64,000 nucleotides of DNA from the NCBI RefSeq assembly GCF_001704415.2, contig NC_030821.1, positions 36,067,210-36,131,209 of the forward strand. Reading direction: 5' to 3'. The notes below the pieces were generated by a model. The model searched no databases. It was given only the letters and a program-made list of their open reading frames with translations, and was not told the DNA's origin. The position numbers and the translations under genes were made by a program. Below are positions 11,950 to 24,264 of the stretch, piece by piece; positions within the stretch are counted from its first letter, which is position 1; each line of letters opens with the position of its first letter. Origin of the DNA: Capra hircus (lineage: Eukaryota > Chordata > Mammalia > Artiodactyla > Bovidae).

Positions 11950-12735
11950 ATAATAAACGCTGGAGGATAAAGAACCCGGCCCCCCGACATTGTTGGTGGG
12001 AATGTATTAAGTCATTGGTGCAGTCACTGAGGGTCCTTAACAATTAAAAACAGAGCCACTATATGATCTAGCAATCCCACTCCTAGGCACAGATCCATAT
12101 AAAACTATCATTCAAAAAGATATATGCACCCCAGTGTTTACAGTAGCACTATTTACAATAGTTAAGACATAGAAGCAACCTAAATAACCACTGACAGATG
12201 AATGGATAAAGAGGATGTGGTGTGTGTACACACATACACACACAGAAATATTACTCAACCATCAAAAAGAATGAAATAATGCCATTTGCAGCAACATGGG
12301 TGGACCCAGAATTATCATATTAAGTGAAGTCAGATCAAGAAAGACAAATATATGATATCACTTACATGTGGAATCTAAAAAATATGATACAAATGAACTT
12401 ATTTACAAAACATAAATAGACTCACAGACATAAAAAGCAAACTTATGATTACCAAAAGGGATAGTGGGTAGGGGAGAGATAAATTAGGAGTTTGGGATTA
12501 ACATAAATACACGACTCTCTCTCTCTCTCTTTATATATATATACACATACATATATATACATATAAACTGTTTGGCACAGGGAATTATACTCAATATATA
12601 ATAATCTACAATGGAAAAGTATCTGAAAAAGAATATATATATATGTATATAAATATACAACTGAATCACTTTGCTCTATACTTGAAACTAACAGAACCTT
12701 GTAAATTACAATTTAAAAATTAAAAAAAGAAATTC
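11950..12735 (+). mobile_element. L1 3' end (ORF2 terminus and 3' UTR)
   Basis: Typical L1 order: attgttggtgggaatgta, atctagcaatcccactcct, tttacaatagttaag, aagcaacctaaataacca, aatattactcaaccat, catgtggaatctaaa, gcacagggaattatactc, ending in an A-rich tail. Stops occur in all frames. It has expanded CT and TA repeats at 12514-12566. Confidence 0.92.
12514..12566 (+). repeat. (CT)n then (TA/CA)n microsatellite
   Basis: A run of ctctctctctctct followed by tatatatatatacacatac, embedded in the L1 3' UTR. Confidence 0.9.
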
Positions 12736-13450
12736 TTTATTTTTAAATTTCCAAAGACAAACTGATTTCTACATGGCAGTAAAACCCATTTATACCCCTG
12801 TTAATAGTCTAAGAATCTTCCCCTCTAAGAGAGAGAAAGCCCAAGGCCCACATTAGCTTGACTGTCTCTTTAAATGTTACCCAGCACCTAATATATTACA
12901 AAGACACTACAATGCAGAACAGATGGAAGAACATAAAGCAGATGCAGATCTGAAGTCTAAATAGAGACGAACAATTCTTCAGTTAAAACAAGAAAACGAG
13001 GTGGCAGCACAGACGACATGGAGAAAGAGGCAGTTTACAGCCGAGAGAAGTTACTGGGAAACACACAAGTTATCACAGCTGAGGAAGCAAAAAGATGCTA
13101 TCTTGGCATTTGAAATGACATCCCCTGATGTCTTCCTGGCGCACCAAACAGGCTTCTGTGGGATACTCAGGAGGAGAGCTAAAGGAGACCTAAAGCCTTT
13201 AAAGCCTTGGGTAGGCAAAATGGTTGGATACAAACTATCCAGGGGTTTCAACGGACTTCCAGAATCGAATTCATTTATCATGAGTATTTTCCATACCAGG
13301 AGGAGGAACCCAAATAATCATAACCAAAGATTAGGTGGAGAAGAGATGTGATTTCTCCTGACCGGTTTTTAACTTAGTTTCATTTTAATGTTTTTTAAAG
13401 ATTCTTTTGGATGTAGACCATTTTTGAAGTCTTTACTGAATTTGTTACAC
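12736..13450. other. Unique stretch with a 116-codon frame
   Basis: The plus-strand frame 13001-13351 is open for 116 codons but has no recognisable domain; a 77-codon frame runs antisense over the same bases. Probably accidental. Confidence 0.4.
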
Positions 13451-13584
13451 TATTCTTTCTTTTACATTTTTGGTTTTCTGGCCCAGAGGTATGTGGGATC
13501 TTAGCTCCCTGGCCAAGGATTGAACCCGCACTCCCCCTGCATTGGAAGGCGAAGTCTTAACCACTGGGCCGCCGGGGAAGTACC
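13451..13584 (-). mobile_element. CHR-type SINE, truncated
   Basis: Plus strand reads ggtatgtgggatcttagctc, ggattgaacccgcactccc and aaccactgggccgccgggg, the reverse of a CHR head. Confidence 0.88.
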
Positions 13585-14653
13585 TAGTTTTAATTTTAAC
13601 ACTTTTGTTTTATGGACATTTCTAAACACACATAGAAGTAGCGAGAACAGTGCTATGAACCCACGTGAACCACCACCCAGGATTGGTTACCATCGACGTC
13701 TGTCGCTCTTGCTTCGTCTCTTATTCCCTCTCCACTTATTTTTCTTGGTATTGTAAAGCAGTCTTGATAAAGCGCTTTTTTCTTAGTTTCCCTGTAAAAA
13801 GGTGCCTACTTCCTATAATTGATTGTGGGAAGAACAGCTGCCAAGTGTTAAGCACAGAATTCTTCAGAAATACTAGTCAACCAGTGATCATTTTAATTCT
13901 TACATGTGGACACATGAAAACAATGGCAGAGGGTGTGGAATGATGAGACTCTCACTGTTAATGCAGGAGTGGAACAAAACAGGACAGGAAAATTGGTGCT
14001 TTTAGGCCTCCGGCATTGTTTCAAACATTAGCTTTTGGGAAATGTGAAACCCTTCAGACATGCATTTAACCAAAGTCACAGAATTCTGTTCAGATGCACA
14101 GAGACATGTATTCCAGAAAAAAGAAAAAAAAAAGTTATCGAATTAATCCACATCTTTCAGAGCTGGCTTCTTATTGCAGTATTATCCTAAATGCTACCAA
14201 AAGATGGAGTGGGGAAAGACATGACTTCCGGCTTCTAGAAGCTAAGACTTCCACGGTAAGGACAGAGCAACTTCAGGAGAAAGCACCCAGCAACCATAAA
14301 GAGGAGCATATGTGAAGATAGAAGGGAAGAATTTTCTGTGGAAATGCTTAGGAGATACAGGGTAATTGTTCCTACTCAGAGTGAAGTGGGGAGCCAGGGC
14401 TCTGCCTGTGAGGCAGGGGAGGTGAGAATGGAGCTGGCCCGCTCAGTCCAGGTGCTGACAAGCAAACGCATAAACAATCCTTAAAAGGCTCACAATAAGT
14501 GAAAATGCAAGCGACCACTCCTCTCCTAAGCCCTGAGGACATGGTTTTCATCATGTAATGTGAGACTTCCTGTACTCTGTAAAAAGCTAAAGCCATCTTC
14601 CCTTGCCATGGAAAGAACGCTACATGTAGTTGTTTCCTAACATAAGTTTCAAT
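13585..14653. other. Unique sequence
   Basis: No transposon recognised. The stretch 14180-14255 is an open 76-bp segment bounded by cttcttattgcag and cacg|gtaagg, which resembles an exon, but signals of this kind occur often by chance. Confidence 0.4.
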
Positions 14654-14949
14654 TTTATTTTCCATTTCAGTCCAACTTTCGACACAACCTTCTAGTTAGC
14701 TCTCTCTCCAGAAGGCTAACGGTTCCTGGGTAACTACCCCCGTAGTTCTCTTGGTGTCTCTGCTGCCCTTTGAGGTGTCCCTAGTACAGACACTGACTGA
14801 CATGTACTCTTTCACCTCCTGTTCCTCCCAAGTTCCGTTAAAGGGTAACGTGCAAATCCTGGACTTCCGGCTCTCTTTTACAAACTTCTCCTCACGGTTC
14901 TGTTTAATGACGTAAATACCATATTGGAGTAGTCTTTTGGTTTCTAACA
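14654..14949 (-). other. Exon-like segment: 3' splice site, open frame, stop, AATAAA
   Basis: On the minus strand a strong 3' splice site (pyrimidine tract ttttatcttccttctccag) ends at 14950. It is followed by 83 sense codons and TAA at 14696-14698, then AATAAA at 14654-14659, 37 bases after the stop. The frame is lysine- and glutamate-rich and I do not recognise the protein. Upstream exons were not found, and a chance origin is quite possible. Confidence 0.2.
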
Positions 14950-14959
14950 CTGGAGAAGG

Positions 14960-16899
14960 AAGATAAAATTGTTTTCAAAGAAAATATTCTGCAAGCCTTG
15001 GTGACCCATCACAAAGTCTCCGAGACATTCCTAGTTGGTGGTTTTCTAAAGCTGGTTAGGACCTGTGCTAGAGTGAAGAGACCACTGTGGCCGTATGCAC
15101 TTGAGTGGAACAGGTGAAGGCAGAAGGCCTGGGGATGAGAGAAAAGAAAGCAAATGCATGAGAATGGGCTAGGGACTACCTAGTGCCCTGACATGGGTGT
15201 GTGTCCCCAGGCTGACTCTGAGACACACTGCTGTTTACCTTCCCCTCAGCTTTTCCTCCCTGGCTGGGGAACTGCTGGGGAAGGGGATGCTGCTGAAATT
15301 GTATGGACCCGACAGCATCGCAAGGCGAGGACTTAATTTGAGACATAACTCCTTTGTAGAAAGGAATGAACCACCTACAGAATAAGGTTAATTCTGCAGT
15401 ACTTCCTCTGACCTCTACTATATTGCTCCTCACATGGCCACTGCAAGTTTTACTATCCTGCAAAGAGCAGGGCTCAGGTAATGCTGCCCAGTTACTGCCA
15501 ATGGTGATCACCTGAGGGAGTGGAAATGGCCTGCAAGGAGGCACTTAGATCATGAGGACATCCTGAATTTAGTTATCCTGGCGCTCTCATCACTACTAAA
15601 CTTGCTACGTATTCCCAACTCTCCTTTGGACTTAGACGTCTTAAAAATGTCCACAACTGGCTCATTGATTAGGACTTGGCCAGACAGCTCCAGGTGGCTA
15701 ATTGGTAAAGCATTATCTCAAAAAGGATCTGTCTTTAATTATAGGCATTTGACATCTTTATGTAGGTTGTAGGAGATATTAAATACATTTCAACTAGACA
15801 TCCATTGAAGCCATATGGCAGCCCTGAATAAGTAGAGCAAATTGGGCATAACGGAGCATTATTTATTTATTTCAGGATGGCAAGACAAACTATTAATGGC
15901 ACATTTTACAAGTTGGGGCTAGAAATTTAGGAGTCTAGGTAGTAGGGAAGATATCTTTTAAGGATGGGTGGAGGATGATATAAGGGCAGACAGAACCCAA
16001 AGAGCAGGGGTGAGAAACCGATTCTCAGACTCCAAGAGGAAAATCAAAGACATAAAAGGGTGCAATGATTACGTGTCCTTGTTTTCACCCAGGAAGTCAG
16101 CTGGAACTGGAGGCCCTCTCTTTGGGTCCATTTAGTCATTTAATTCAACACTTACTTAGAATCTATTAGTAGAGCAAGTGATATGGATCAGACCCGTTAA
16201 GAGGTTCATGGACACTTAAGTGGTCTGTGAATGGGCATCTGGGACTCTGACCTCCTAAAGTGCATGTAAAATCTGTACACAAGAATTTGTCTGAAAAAGA
16301 AGTCCATAGCTTTCATGAAACTAAAGGCCTCAGACCAAAAAAAAGCTTAAATACTATGTAGCTCCCTATCAAAGACTGCAAGGAATTTTACAATGCAAGA
16401 GACTAAGGTAAGTGAGTGTGACTGCCCCTTCACTGACCCCATATTTTTAAACTTTTAAAGAGGCATAGATTCTATTTATCCAGAAAAAGGTAGGTAAGGA
16501 GACCCATAAACTCCAGAGCATTGATGTCTTACAATGCTTTGAATCTCAGAAAATAATTTTTACTATCGGCAAGATCAAAAAATGTCCTAAAGAAACACAA
16601 CCAAAAATGGAAGATAAATAAAAGCAGTTAGAAATGAGATATTCTGAGAAGGCTGAGGCCACCTGGTTCCTATTATTCCTAAGTGAGGGGACATCATTTC
16701 ATCAGCTTGAGACACAGGCATCACTTCAACAGCATGTGGGCAGAGTGGTTTGCTGCGGAAGATGTCCAGCAAAAGATGTGTACTCAAAGAGTAGAACGCT
16801 TTTTGCTCCACACTCTTGGCTGTTGAGACAAAAGTCCAACTTGTCTTTTCAGCACGTACTTCCATCCTACTTTTGTTAATCAGTTTGGAATCTATATAT
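14960..16899. other. Repeat-poor unique stretch
   Basis: About 1.9 kb with no recognised transposon. Frames at 15176-15544 and 16587-16865 (both minus) have no motif. Confidence 0.45.
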
Positions 16900-17105
16900 A
16901 ATGTGTGTGTTAGTTTCTAAGTCATGTCGGATTCTTTGTGACCCCACGGGCTGTAGCCTGCCAGGCTCCTCTGTTTGTGGAGTTCTCCTGGCAGGAATAC
17001 TGTGGTGGGTTGCCATTCCCTTCTCCAGGGGATCTTCTCAACCCAGGGATCAAACCCAGGTCTCCTGCACTGCAGGTAGATTCTTTTCCATCTGAGCCAC
17101 CAGGG
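16900..17105 (-). mobile_element. Bov-tA SINE
   Basis: Minus strand; plus reads tgtgaccccacgggctgtag, ccaggggatcttctcaaccc, ctgagccaccaggg. TA-rich sequence on both sides hides the exact target duplication. Confidence 0.93.
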
Positions 17106-17187
17106 ATATATATGATATAAAGATGTTTAAATCACAATTGTCGAGGCCTAATTTAAGGAACTGAATAGCTCTACGAGATCTGCTATA

Positions 17188-17336
17188 GTGACTGCCTTGG
17201 TGGCCCAGTGGTTAGGATTTGAGTTCCCAGTGCAGGTGGCCAAGATCCCTGGTCAGGGAACGAGATCCCCCTGTGCAACTAAGGGCCTGCAGGCGGCAAA
17301 GAGGACCTCATGCAGCAAAAGAGAAACAAAAAAAAT
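17188..17336 (+). mobile_element. CHR-type SINE, truncated
   Basis: Plus-strand head (gactgccttggtggcccag) followed by aagatccctggtcaggga, then gcaaagaggacctcatgcag and an A-rich tail at 17324-17335. Confidence 0.85.
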
Positions 17337-18816
17337 CGTATGGTATTCCTCTTCCCTGCCTCCTTTCCCAGCTGATTATTTTGGCATTCACCTGGATATC
17401 TCTAGATGATCTACTTACAATGCTACTGAATTGTTTTTCAAATTTTAAAAAAGTCAATTTCCCACTTAGCTCTCCTCTCTCCGTAAACTTCCGTCACTCT
17501 TGTTACCCTTCCTATCACCCCTTAATCCCCATATAGGACTTTGCACTCAGTCAGTATTCACCGTTTTCATTATCACACTATTTAAATGCCATACAAAACT
17601 GAGGAGGGCGTAAACTACTATCACAGTTTCTTTCCTGTATGACTACTGTTTTCCTGAAAGGTAGCAATTATATCGTGTTTTTCAGTTTGTTTGGTTTTCT
17701 AAATACTTGTCACTACTCAGCCTCAAACTCTACCACTTTTTGAAATACCCTCTGAAGATGTTTCACACTTCAGGTACTCTATCAATTTCATCTTTTTGGA
17801 GAAGAGGCTCCTGAATGTTTGCTCTTAACTGTGTCTGAGGTAGTCCATTTCCAGAAACCGTTTTTACCCTTTTCAGGGATAAGGCTTCAGTCATTAGCTA
17901 GGGTAGGGGGCATGGCAGTCTTCTGCCTATAAGGAGAGGTAGAGGGGCTCTGGGGATCTGATTATTTCTCAAAGTTTCCATTGATCTTTAATTAGCCCAG
18001 ATACTAATATCTCAGACTGCTAATAGATTTGCCATGTGTCCATTTGCTTTCCAGCTCCCAACATTTGCGAACTGTCATCTTCTCTTTTCCTTTCCATGTC
18101 TTAATGGATTTATGCACTAACATGTTTCTTTGGTGGTGTTTTTCTTTTTTTAAGCAGGAAACAAATGTAGAAGTGTGTATCTACTCTGCTTTCTCTATTT
18201 TTAAGAGTGTTTTAGAAATCAATATTATAGAAAGCCCAGGAAAATACTTTAAGTAGGCATCAACAGATATTATAAGACAATAGCCAACGTATGCTTATCT
18301 GTAACTTACAGGTGACAAAAAATGAGGCCCATTCTGCTTCAAGTCAGTCATTTGCTGGGCTAATATAAATATTGAACACCTTATGCCCCTGTCCCCTTTC
18401 ACTTAACCTTCCTGATTTTAGGCTTCTGTGGAGCTTTGCCTTCTTGATAATCTATGGCTGCTGTCAGGTCCCAAATACCTGAGAACTGCCTCGGGCAATC
18501 AATACCTCTGTCATGCTCTATTACAGCTGATCAATATGGACAAGGATGCAATGAGGTGGAAGCAAGATGTTTTATTCAATCAAGTTTTGGGTCTCTTTTA
18601 TTGACCCCAGTATTTTGGGAGTGTTTATAAAACTTCTATACTCCTCTCATTTGGTTTATTTCAGTTAGCACATTTTTTTTCTTTTTGTTTGTTTGCGTAA
18701 AAACCCTGCACATTCCTCCTTTCAAAGTTGCAGAGTCACCCATCAGCATGAACAGGTCTGGATCCTAGCTGCATCTCTGTCCCTGTTTGTGTGATTTGGG
18801 GTAAATAAGGCCACAA
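17337..18816. other. Unique stretch
   Basis: AT-rich, no recognised transposon, frames short. Possible very old L2 traces near 17630-17720 are too weak to call. Confidence 0.45.
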
Positions 18817-19034
18817 TGGGGTTTCCCTCGTAGTTCAGTCAGTAAAGAATCTGCCTGCAATGCAGGAGACCTGGGTTCGATTCCTGGGTTGGGAAGATCC
18901 CTGGGAGAAGGAAATGGTCACCCACTCCAGTATTCTTGCCTGGAGAATCCCAGGGACAGAGGAGCCTGGCAGGCTACAGTCCATGGGGTTGCAAGAGCCA
19001 GACACGACTTGGTGACTAAAACCACCACCACCAC
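18817..19034 (+). mobile_element. Bov-tA SINE, near full length
   Basis: Well preserved plus-strand copy: gggtttccctcgtagttcag head, cctgggttcgattcctgg B box, cagtattcttgcctggagaa body, and a (CCA)n-like tail. Confidence 0.95.
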
Positions 19035-19237
19035 TCCCACAGTAGGCATCTCTCATCTATGCAGTGGGAGTTGTTAAGACTCACCAACTGGTATTTCAAT
19101 GTCAGCTGGTGTCAGCAGACACATTTAGCATGGTTGGCACAATAAAGAATTTCTTTGGATGTTCATAGCAGTGCTATTTACAATAGCCAGGACATGGAAG
19201 CAACCTAAATGCCCATCAACAGAGGGATGGATAAAGA

Positions 19238-19345
19238 AGATATATATATACACACATATATATACACACACACATATAAAAATGTATATATAAATGTATA
19301 TATATATATATACACAGTGTGATATGTACGTATATATATGTATAA
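19238..19345 (+). repeat. (TA)n/(CA)n compound microsatellite
   Basis: Alternating atatatatata and acacacaca runs over about 105 bases inside the L1 3' region. Confidence 0.9.
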
Positions 19346-19737
19346 TGCAATATTACTCAACCAAAAGGAGGAACAAAATTGGATCATTTGTAGAGACATG
19401 GATAGACCTAGAGCCTGTCATAAAGAGTGAAGTATGTCAGAAAGACAGAAACAAATAAATATTCTATATTAACGCATATATGTGGAACCTGGAAAAATTA
19501 CATAGATGATCTCATTTGCAAACAGAAACAGAATCACAGATGTAGAGAACAAATGTATGGATACCAAGAGGGAAGGAAGGGGAGGTTGGAGGAACTGGGA
19601 GATTGGGATTGACACACATCCACTATTGATATTATGTATAAAATAGATGACTAATGAGAACCTACTGCAGAGCACAGGGAACTCTGCCCTGTGGTGATCT
19701 ATGGCTGATTCATTTTGCTGTACAGTAGAAACCAACC

Positions 19738-20002
19738 GGAGAAGGCAATGGCACCCCACTCCAGTACTCTTGCCTGGAAAATCCCATGGACAGAGGAGCA
19801 TGGTAGGCTGCTGTCCATGGGGTCGCTAAGAGTCAGACTGAGCGACTTCTCTTTCACTACTCACTTTCATGCATTGGAGAAGGAAATGGCAACCCACTCC
19901 AGTGTTCTTGCCTGGAGAATCCCAGGGACAGCGGAGCCTGGTGGGCTGCTGTCTATGGGGTCACACAGAGCTGGACACAACTAAAGCGACTTAGCAGCAG
20001 CA
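19738..20002 (+). mobile_element. Bov-A2 SINE inside the L1 3' end
   Basis: Two Bov-A units (caatggcaccccactccagt and aatggcaacccactccagtg) joined by a linker (cactactcactttcatgcat), ending in tagcagcagca. The L1 sequence resumes immediately (actaacaccacattg). Confidence 0.93.
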
Positions 20003-20058
20003 ACTAACACCACATTGTAAAGCAACTATACTCCAATAAAAATTAATTAAAGAAATAA

Positions 20059-20559
20059 AGATGAGAAAAACGTACCCTTCAAAAACTTTTTCTTTTAGAA
20101 TGTGAGTGCCTTAAGCGGGAATATTGGTGGGAGAAGGGGAAAGAACTCCACAGTTCTCTGCAGTCATCTCTACTTCCTACTATGGCAACATCACTAGGCT
20201 GCTTCACAAATTGCTATGAATTTTCTACTCCTTAAGTATATTTGTTTTCTTTTATTTTTTGCACCATGACTATTCTCTCATACCCCCTTTAGCACTAACC
20301 TCCTTTGAGTTTATGGACACTGCAAATAACGTTAGTTGAAACACCCCAGAATCCTGGGGCGGCAGAGGTAACTAGCTCTGCAACCAGATAAAATCAGCAG
20401 GAGTCTGTTAAGAAATCAAGCAGCTTTCCTCTCCTGCTATATGTTTGTGGTTTTTTTCTTTGATCAATGCCCAAGAACAAGCTGACTCCTCTATATATTT
20501 CCATTTCCTGAGTGGACATTAGTGTCAGCAATATCATTACCACCCACGTTCTTTTCTCC
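20059..20559. other. Unique sequence
   Basis: Nothing recognised. Confidence 0.4.
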
Positions 20560-20640
20560 TTTCTCACTCTGTGTATGCCATATTTAGATTATGAATTCCC
20601 AGAGGGTAGGCTGGTCTTGTTTGAGTTTGTTCATCTTTCT
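20560..20640 (+). mobile_element. L2 3' end relic
   Basis: Contains ttagattatgaattcccaga, gggtaggctggtcttgttt, the conserved L2 3' block. Confidence 0.45.
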
Positions 20641-21719
20641 TTTTTAAATGTTTATTTGTATTCCAATTTTGCATTGTACACATAGCACATTAAATGGAAA
20701 CATTCCTCATTCTTATCTGGTCTCTTTTCAAGAGGTTAGGGAATCACAGAACATACTGTGTGCTGAATTAGTGCTTTTCTGGAGCTTGGCCATTAAAAGG
20801 AAAATTAATGACACATATGAGATAGTCTTTCTTAGCAGTCTCCTCTGAACATCCTTGACAATCCGCTAGATCATACACTTGATCTTATAATCCAAAAGAC
20901 AACAACAGTGACATATTTCTTGGATTAAAGAGAAAAAGAACACATTGCAAACCAACAGAGAACAAATAAGGATAAAGGAGAGATAAGATAAATTATTTAT
21001 ATAGTAAGCAGGCCAAGCGGTCACTGCATCAGCTGAATATAATTATTAGGTAAATGGGGCTCATAGGAGCTTAAAGTTTAAACCACATGGAGCAGGAGTA
21101 AGTTATCATATCCCTAATTATTAAACTGAGAAACCATGGTTCATTGGTTGGAATTCTGGGAATGACTTGAATGCAAGGAAAGAGTATGAAAGAGGGATTG
21201 CAATGAAAATGATTTTTTTTATTTCAGGGTAAGAACCTGTGATGACTGACTGGACAAAGAAGATGGAAAAATAATCAACCTGCGCGAAAAGGAGGTCTGC
21301 AGCTCTGAGAGAAGAGGACCCTAAGGGTGAAGACTTCAGGAAGGCCCTGTGATGAGCTTCTATACCAGGTAATGGTCACTACTGAACAGATGCTAATACA
21401 TGGTAGACTGTAAAGAATCCAGTAAACATTCAGGACCCCTTCACCCTCAGCAAAAACTGTCACAGGCGATGCAGACACACAGATGGGAAAACAGAGAACC
21501 TGCCTCAAGGAATGTGTCCTATTGAAACAGGGCTGTGCACCATGCAAATGGGTATAGCCTTGGAGGTCGGTACACACGTCTCCGGAAGATCATCAAAGGG
21601 AAATGAACAAGGGCCTGGATCCATGGCACTCAGAATGACTGTGATGTATTCAATGCTCACACTGCATGCAACATTTTCTTGGAACCCTACATATGCTATT
21701 CTATTTCAGAAAAACAATC
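20641..21719. other. Unique sequence
   Basis: No transposon recognised. Short frames at 20648-20848, 21275-21577 and 21512-21724 have no motif. Confidence 0.4.
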
Positions 21720-21890
21720 AATAATGGTTAACATGTACTTGGTACTTATAAAATCCAGGCTGATAATCGGTTTGTTTAACGTGCATCGGCCTGGGCTGAG
21801 GCAGGTATTATATTTTCTGCTTCGCAGATGAGGAAGTACCTTGGGAATTTAAGGAATCTGCAAATGACCGAATGAGCATGTAGTTATGAA
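21720..21890 (+). mobile_element. MIR relic
   Basis: ggcaggtattatattttctg, ttcgcagatgaggaag and aggaatctgcaaatgacc follow the MIR core in order. Confidence 0.6.
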
Positions 21891-22077
21891 TACTGTATGA
21901 CATGGGTCTATGGCTGTAAGAAGTGAAAGTGTGGGTTTAAAAGAATGTGAAGAAAAATAATGGAGGAGAATTTGGCCACAACCAAATAAACACAAAGGAC
22001 AATAGCTAGATGATTACCATGTGAGGTGTCTTATATGTAAATTGGCAAGTTTCCAGAACTGATGCCTTTGATAGGGT

Positions 22078-22250
22078 CGTTTTTGCTGTTTAGTCCCTAA
22101 GTCATGTTCAACTCTTTTGCAACCCCATGGACTGCAGCCCACCAGGCTCCTCTATCCGTGGGACTTCCCAGGCAAGAATGCTGGAGTGGGTTGCCATTTC
22201 CCTTTTCAGGGGAGCAAACCTGCCTCTCCTGCATTGGCAGGCAGATTCTT
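22078..22250 (-). mobile_element. Bov-tA SINE with 13-bp target duplication
   Basis: Minus-strand copy, shortened in its middle. The perfect repeat cctttgatagggt at 22065-22077 and 22251-22263 fixes both ends. Confidence 0.95.
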
Positions 22251-22525
22251 CCTTTGATAGGGTAATAGGACGCTATATCAAAGAATGTGTAGTCCATCCA
22301 CATTCATATAATTTTTTGTTTTATACATTATGAAATATAGTACAGACAATACAAAATGTAGTCTAATAACAAACACCTGAGCACCTCTTGAAAGCTAAGA
22401 TACAGAAAACTGTACACAAGCCCTTCCCTAAGCTCATCTCCTCTGCTCCCCTCAGATGTAACCAAAATTCTGAATTTTAGTTCCTTATTTTTCTTTATAG
22501 TTTATATATGTATTTTGTACACACT

Positions 22526-22730
22526 GCTATATTTAAAATAGATAACCAACAAGGACCTACTGTATAGCACAGGGAACTCTGCTCAATAGTCTGTAATAAC
22601 CTAAACGGGAAAAGAATTTGAAAAAGAATAGATACAGGTATCAATATATGTATAACTGAATCACTCAGCTGTATATTTGAAACTAACTTATCAATTATAC
22701 TCCAATATAAAAGAAACATTAAAAAATTAA
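22526..22730 (+). mobile_element. L1 3' UTR fragment
   Basis: Contains aaatagataaccaacaagga, tatagcacagggaactctg, gtataactgaatcactcagc and an A-rich tail. Confidence 0.88.
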
Positions 22731-23186
22731 CAAAAAGAACAGTGTTTAGCATATAAAAATACATGAGAGTTTGCCCGTTTCTAAATTTTATGCACACTTC
22801 ATGTAAATGGAATGATACTAATATATGCATTCTTCTGTGATTAGTTTTGTTCAACACTACTTACCCATGTGAAGACACAAAGATAAGGTCCATTGGTTTA
22901 CTTGATGTGATAGAAGGGCATTATATGAAGATGCCAAGACTGTTTAACAATCCAAGTCAAGGGATAGCTGGGGAATTTCTAGTTTTATGCTATTGAAATC
23001 AAAACTGTTCGGAACATTCTGGCGCCTGTCTCCTGGTATATGAATTACTCACTAAGCCACATTTCTCTAGAACCTCCAAAGCTGTTTTGAATACATGTAG
23101 TGATAGCTAGCCTCCTCATTATGCTGCTGATTTTAAAGGGGCTTTCAAAAGTACTTCACCATTAAATATGATGTTTGCCATAAGTT

Positions 23187-23202
23187 TTTTTTTTTTTTTT
23201 TT
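23187..23202 (+). repeat. Poly(T) run
   Basis: An unbroken run of about 16 T just left of the mariner MITE, inside the antisense L1. Confidence 0.85.
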
Positions 23203-23211
23203 GTAGATATA

Positions 23212-23292
23212 TTGGGTTGGCCAAAAAGTTTGTTTGGCTCTTTCTGTTACCTTTTATGGAAAAGTCTGAACAAACCTAACTGGCCAACCCAA
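23212..23292. mobile_element. Mariner-type palindromic MITE
   Basis: 81 bp with terminal inverted repeats ttgggttggcca at left and tggccaacccaa at right, flanked by TA at 23210-23211 and 23293-23294. The TA duplication and ends fit the ruminant mariner family. The element can fold into one long hairpin. Confidence 0.85.
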
Positions 23293-23476
23293 TATATTAT
23301 CAGATTAAGAAAGTTCCATTCTATTCCTAGTTTGCTGAGAATTTGTATCATGAATGAACTGTAAAATTTTACTGAATGATTTTTGATATGTATTGAGATG
23401 ATATATGATGTTTTCTACTCAGCTGACATGACACATCACATTCAATAACTTTCTAACAATGGACTAACCCTGGGAG

Positions 23477-23655
23477 AGGATGAGGGCAGGAGGAGAAGGT
23501 GCGACAGAGGATGAGATGGCTGGATGGCATCACCAACTCAAAGGACATGAGCTTGAGCAAGCTCCAGGAGATGGTGAAGGACAGGGAAGCCTGGCGTGCT
23601 GCAGCCCAAGGGTCACAAAGAGTCAGACACGACTGAGCAACGGAACGGCAACAAT
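23477..23655 (+). mobile_element. BovB 3' fragment (copy 7)
   Basis: Short 3' piece: acagaggatgagatggctgg, gatggcatcaccaactcaa, agcctggcgtgctgcagccc, ending near acacgactgagcaacgg. Frame remnants match the C-terminus of the other copies. Confidence 0.9.
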
Positions 23656-23983
23656 AACTGTGCTTCCAGGGATAAACCAAATTTATGATACATCTTTTAA
23701 AAATCTTATTTTGGTTTGCTAATATTCTTTTTACCCGTTACTATTCTAGATATTTGAATTGTGTGTAATTTATTATCTTATACTGTCTGTGTCAAGTTTG
23801 GATCCATGGTTAATATTGGTCTTGTAGAAAAAGTCTGGGATTATTCCCTCCTCCTTTCACTATTGCCTAAAATATTTTATGTATTTTGGAATCTAATATT
23901 TGGCATAACTCATAAGTAAAATTTTGTCTAGTGTTTTCCAGTAGAAAAAACTTCACTGATTTAATTTTACTCATGATGAGATC

Positions 23984-24264
23984 CAGAGAAGGCAATGGCA
24001 CCCCACTCCAGTACTCTTGCCTGGGAAATCCCATGGACGGAGGAGCCTCGTAGGCTACAGTCCATGGAGTTGCTAAGAGTCGGACACAACTAAGCGACTT
24101 CACTTTCACTTTTCACTTTCATGCATTGGAAAAGGAAATGGCAACCCACTCCAGTGTTCTTGCCTGGAGAATCCCAGGGACAGAGGAGCCTGGTGGGCTT
24201 CTGTCTATGGGGTTACACAGAGTCGGACATGACTGAAGCGACTTAGCAGCAGCAGCAGCAGCAG
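23984..24264 (+). mobile_element. Bov-A2 SINE with 12-bp target duplication
   Basis: Two Bov-A units and an (AGC)n 3' end. The perfect repeat catgatgagatc at 23972-23983 and 24265-24276 marks the insertion in the antisense L1. Confidence 0.96.

Larger units (their letters stand above)
19155..20058 (+). mobile_element. L1 3' end, split by a Bov-A2
   Basis: Reads gtgctatttacaatagcc, aagcaacctaaatgccc, caatattactcaacc, cagagcacagggaactctgc, then after the SINE cattgtaaagcaactatact and an A-rich tail. A TA/CA microsatellite lies within it at 19238-19345. Confidence 0.93.

Noticed and set aside
14180..14255. 76-bp open segment with good splice borders
   Set aside because: Too short to carry weight, with no partner exon in phase found nearby and no recognisable protein.
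15685..15725. SINE-like fragment (ccaggtggctaattggtaaagc)
   Set aside because: Only about 20 bases resemble the Bov-tA head and the rest does not follow; likely chance.
18817..18890. tRNA gene suggested by A- and B-box-like sequence
   Set aside because: The box-like motifs belong to the tRNA-Glu-derived head of Bov-tA. The cloverleaf is degraded and the unit continues into a SINE body.
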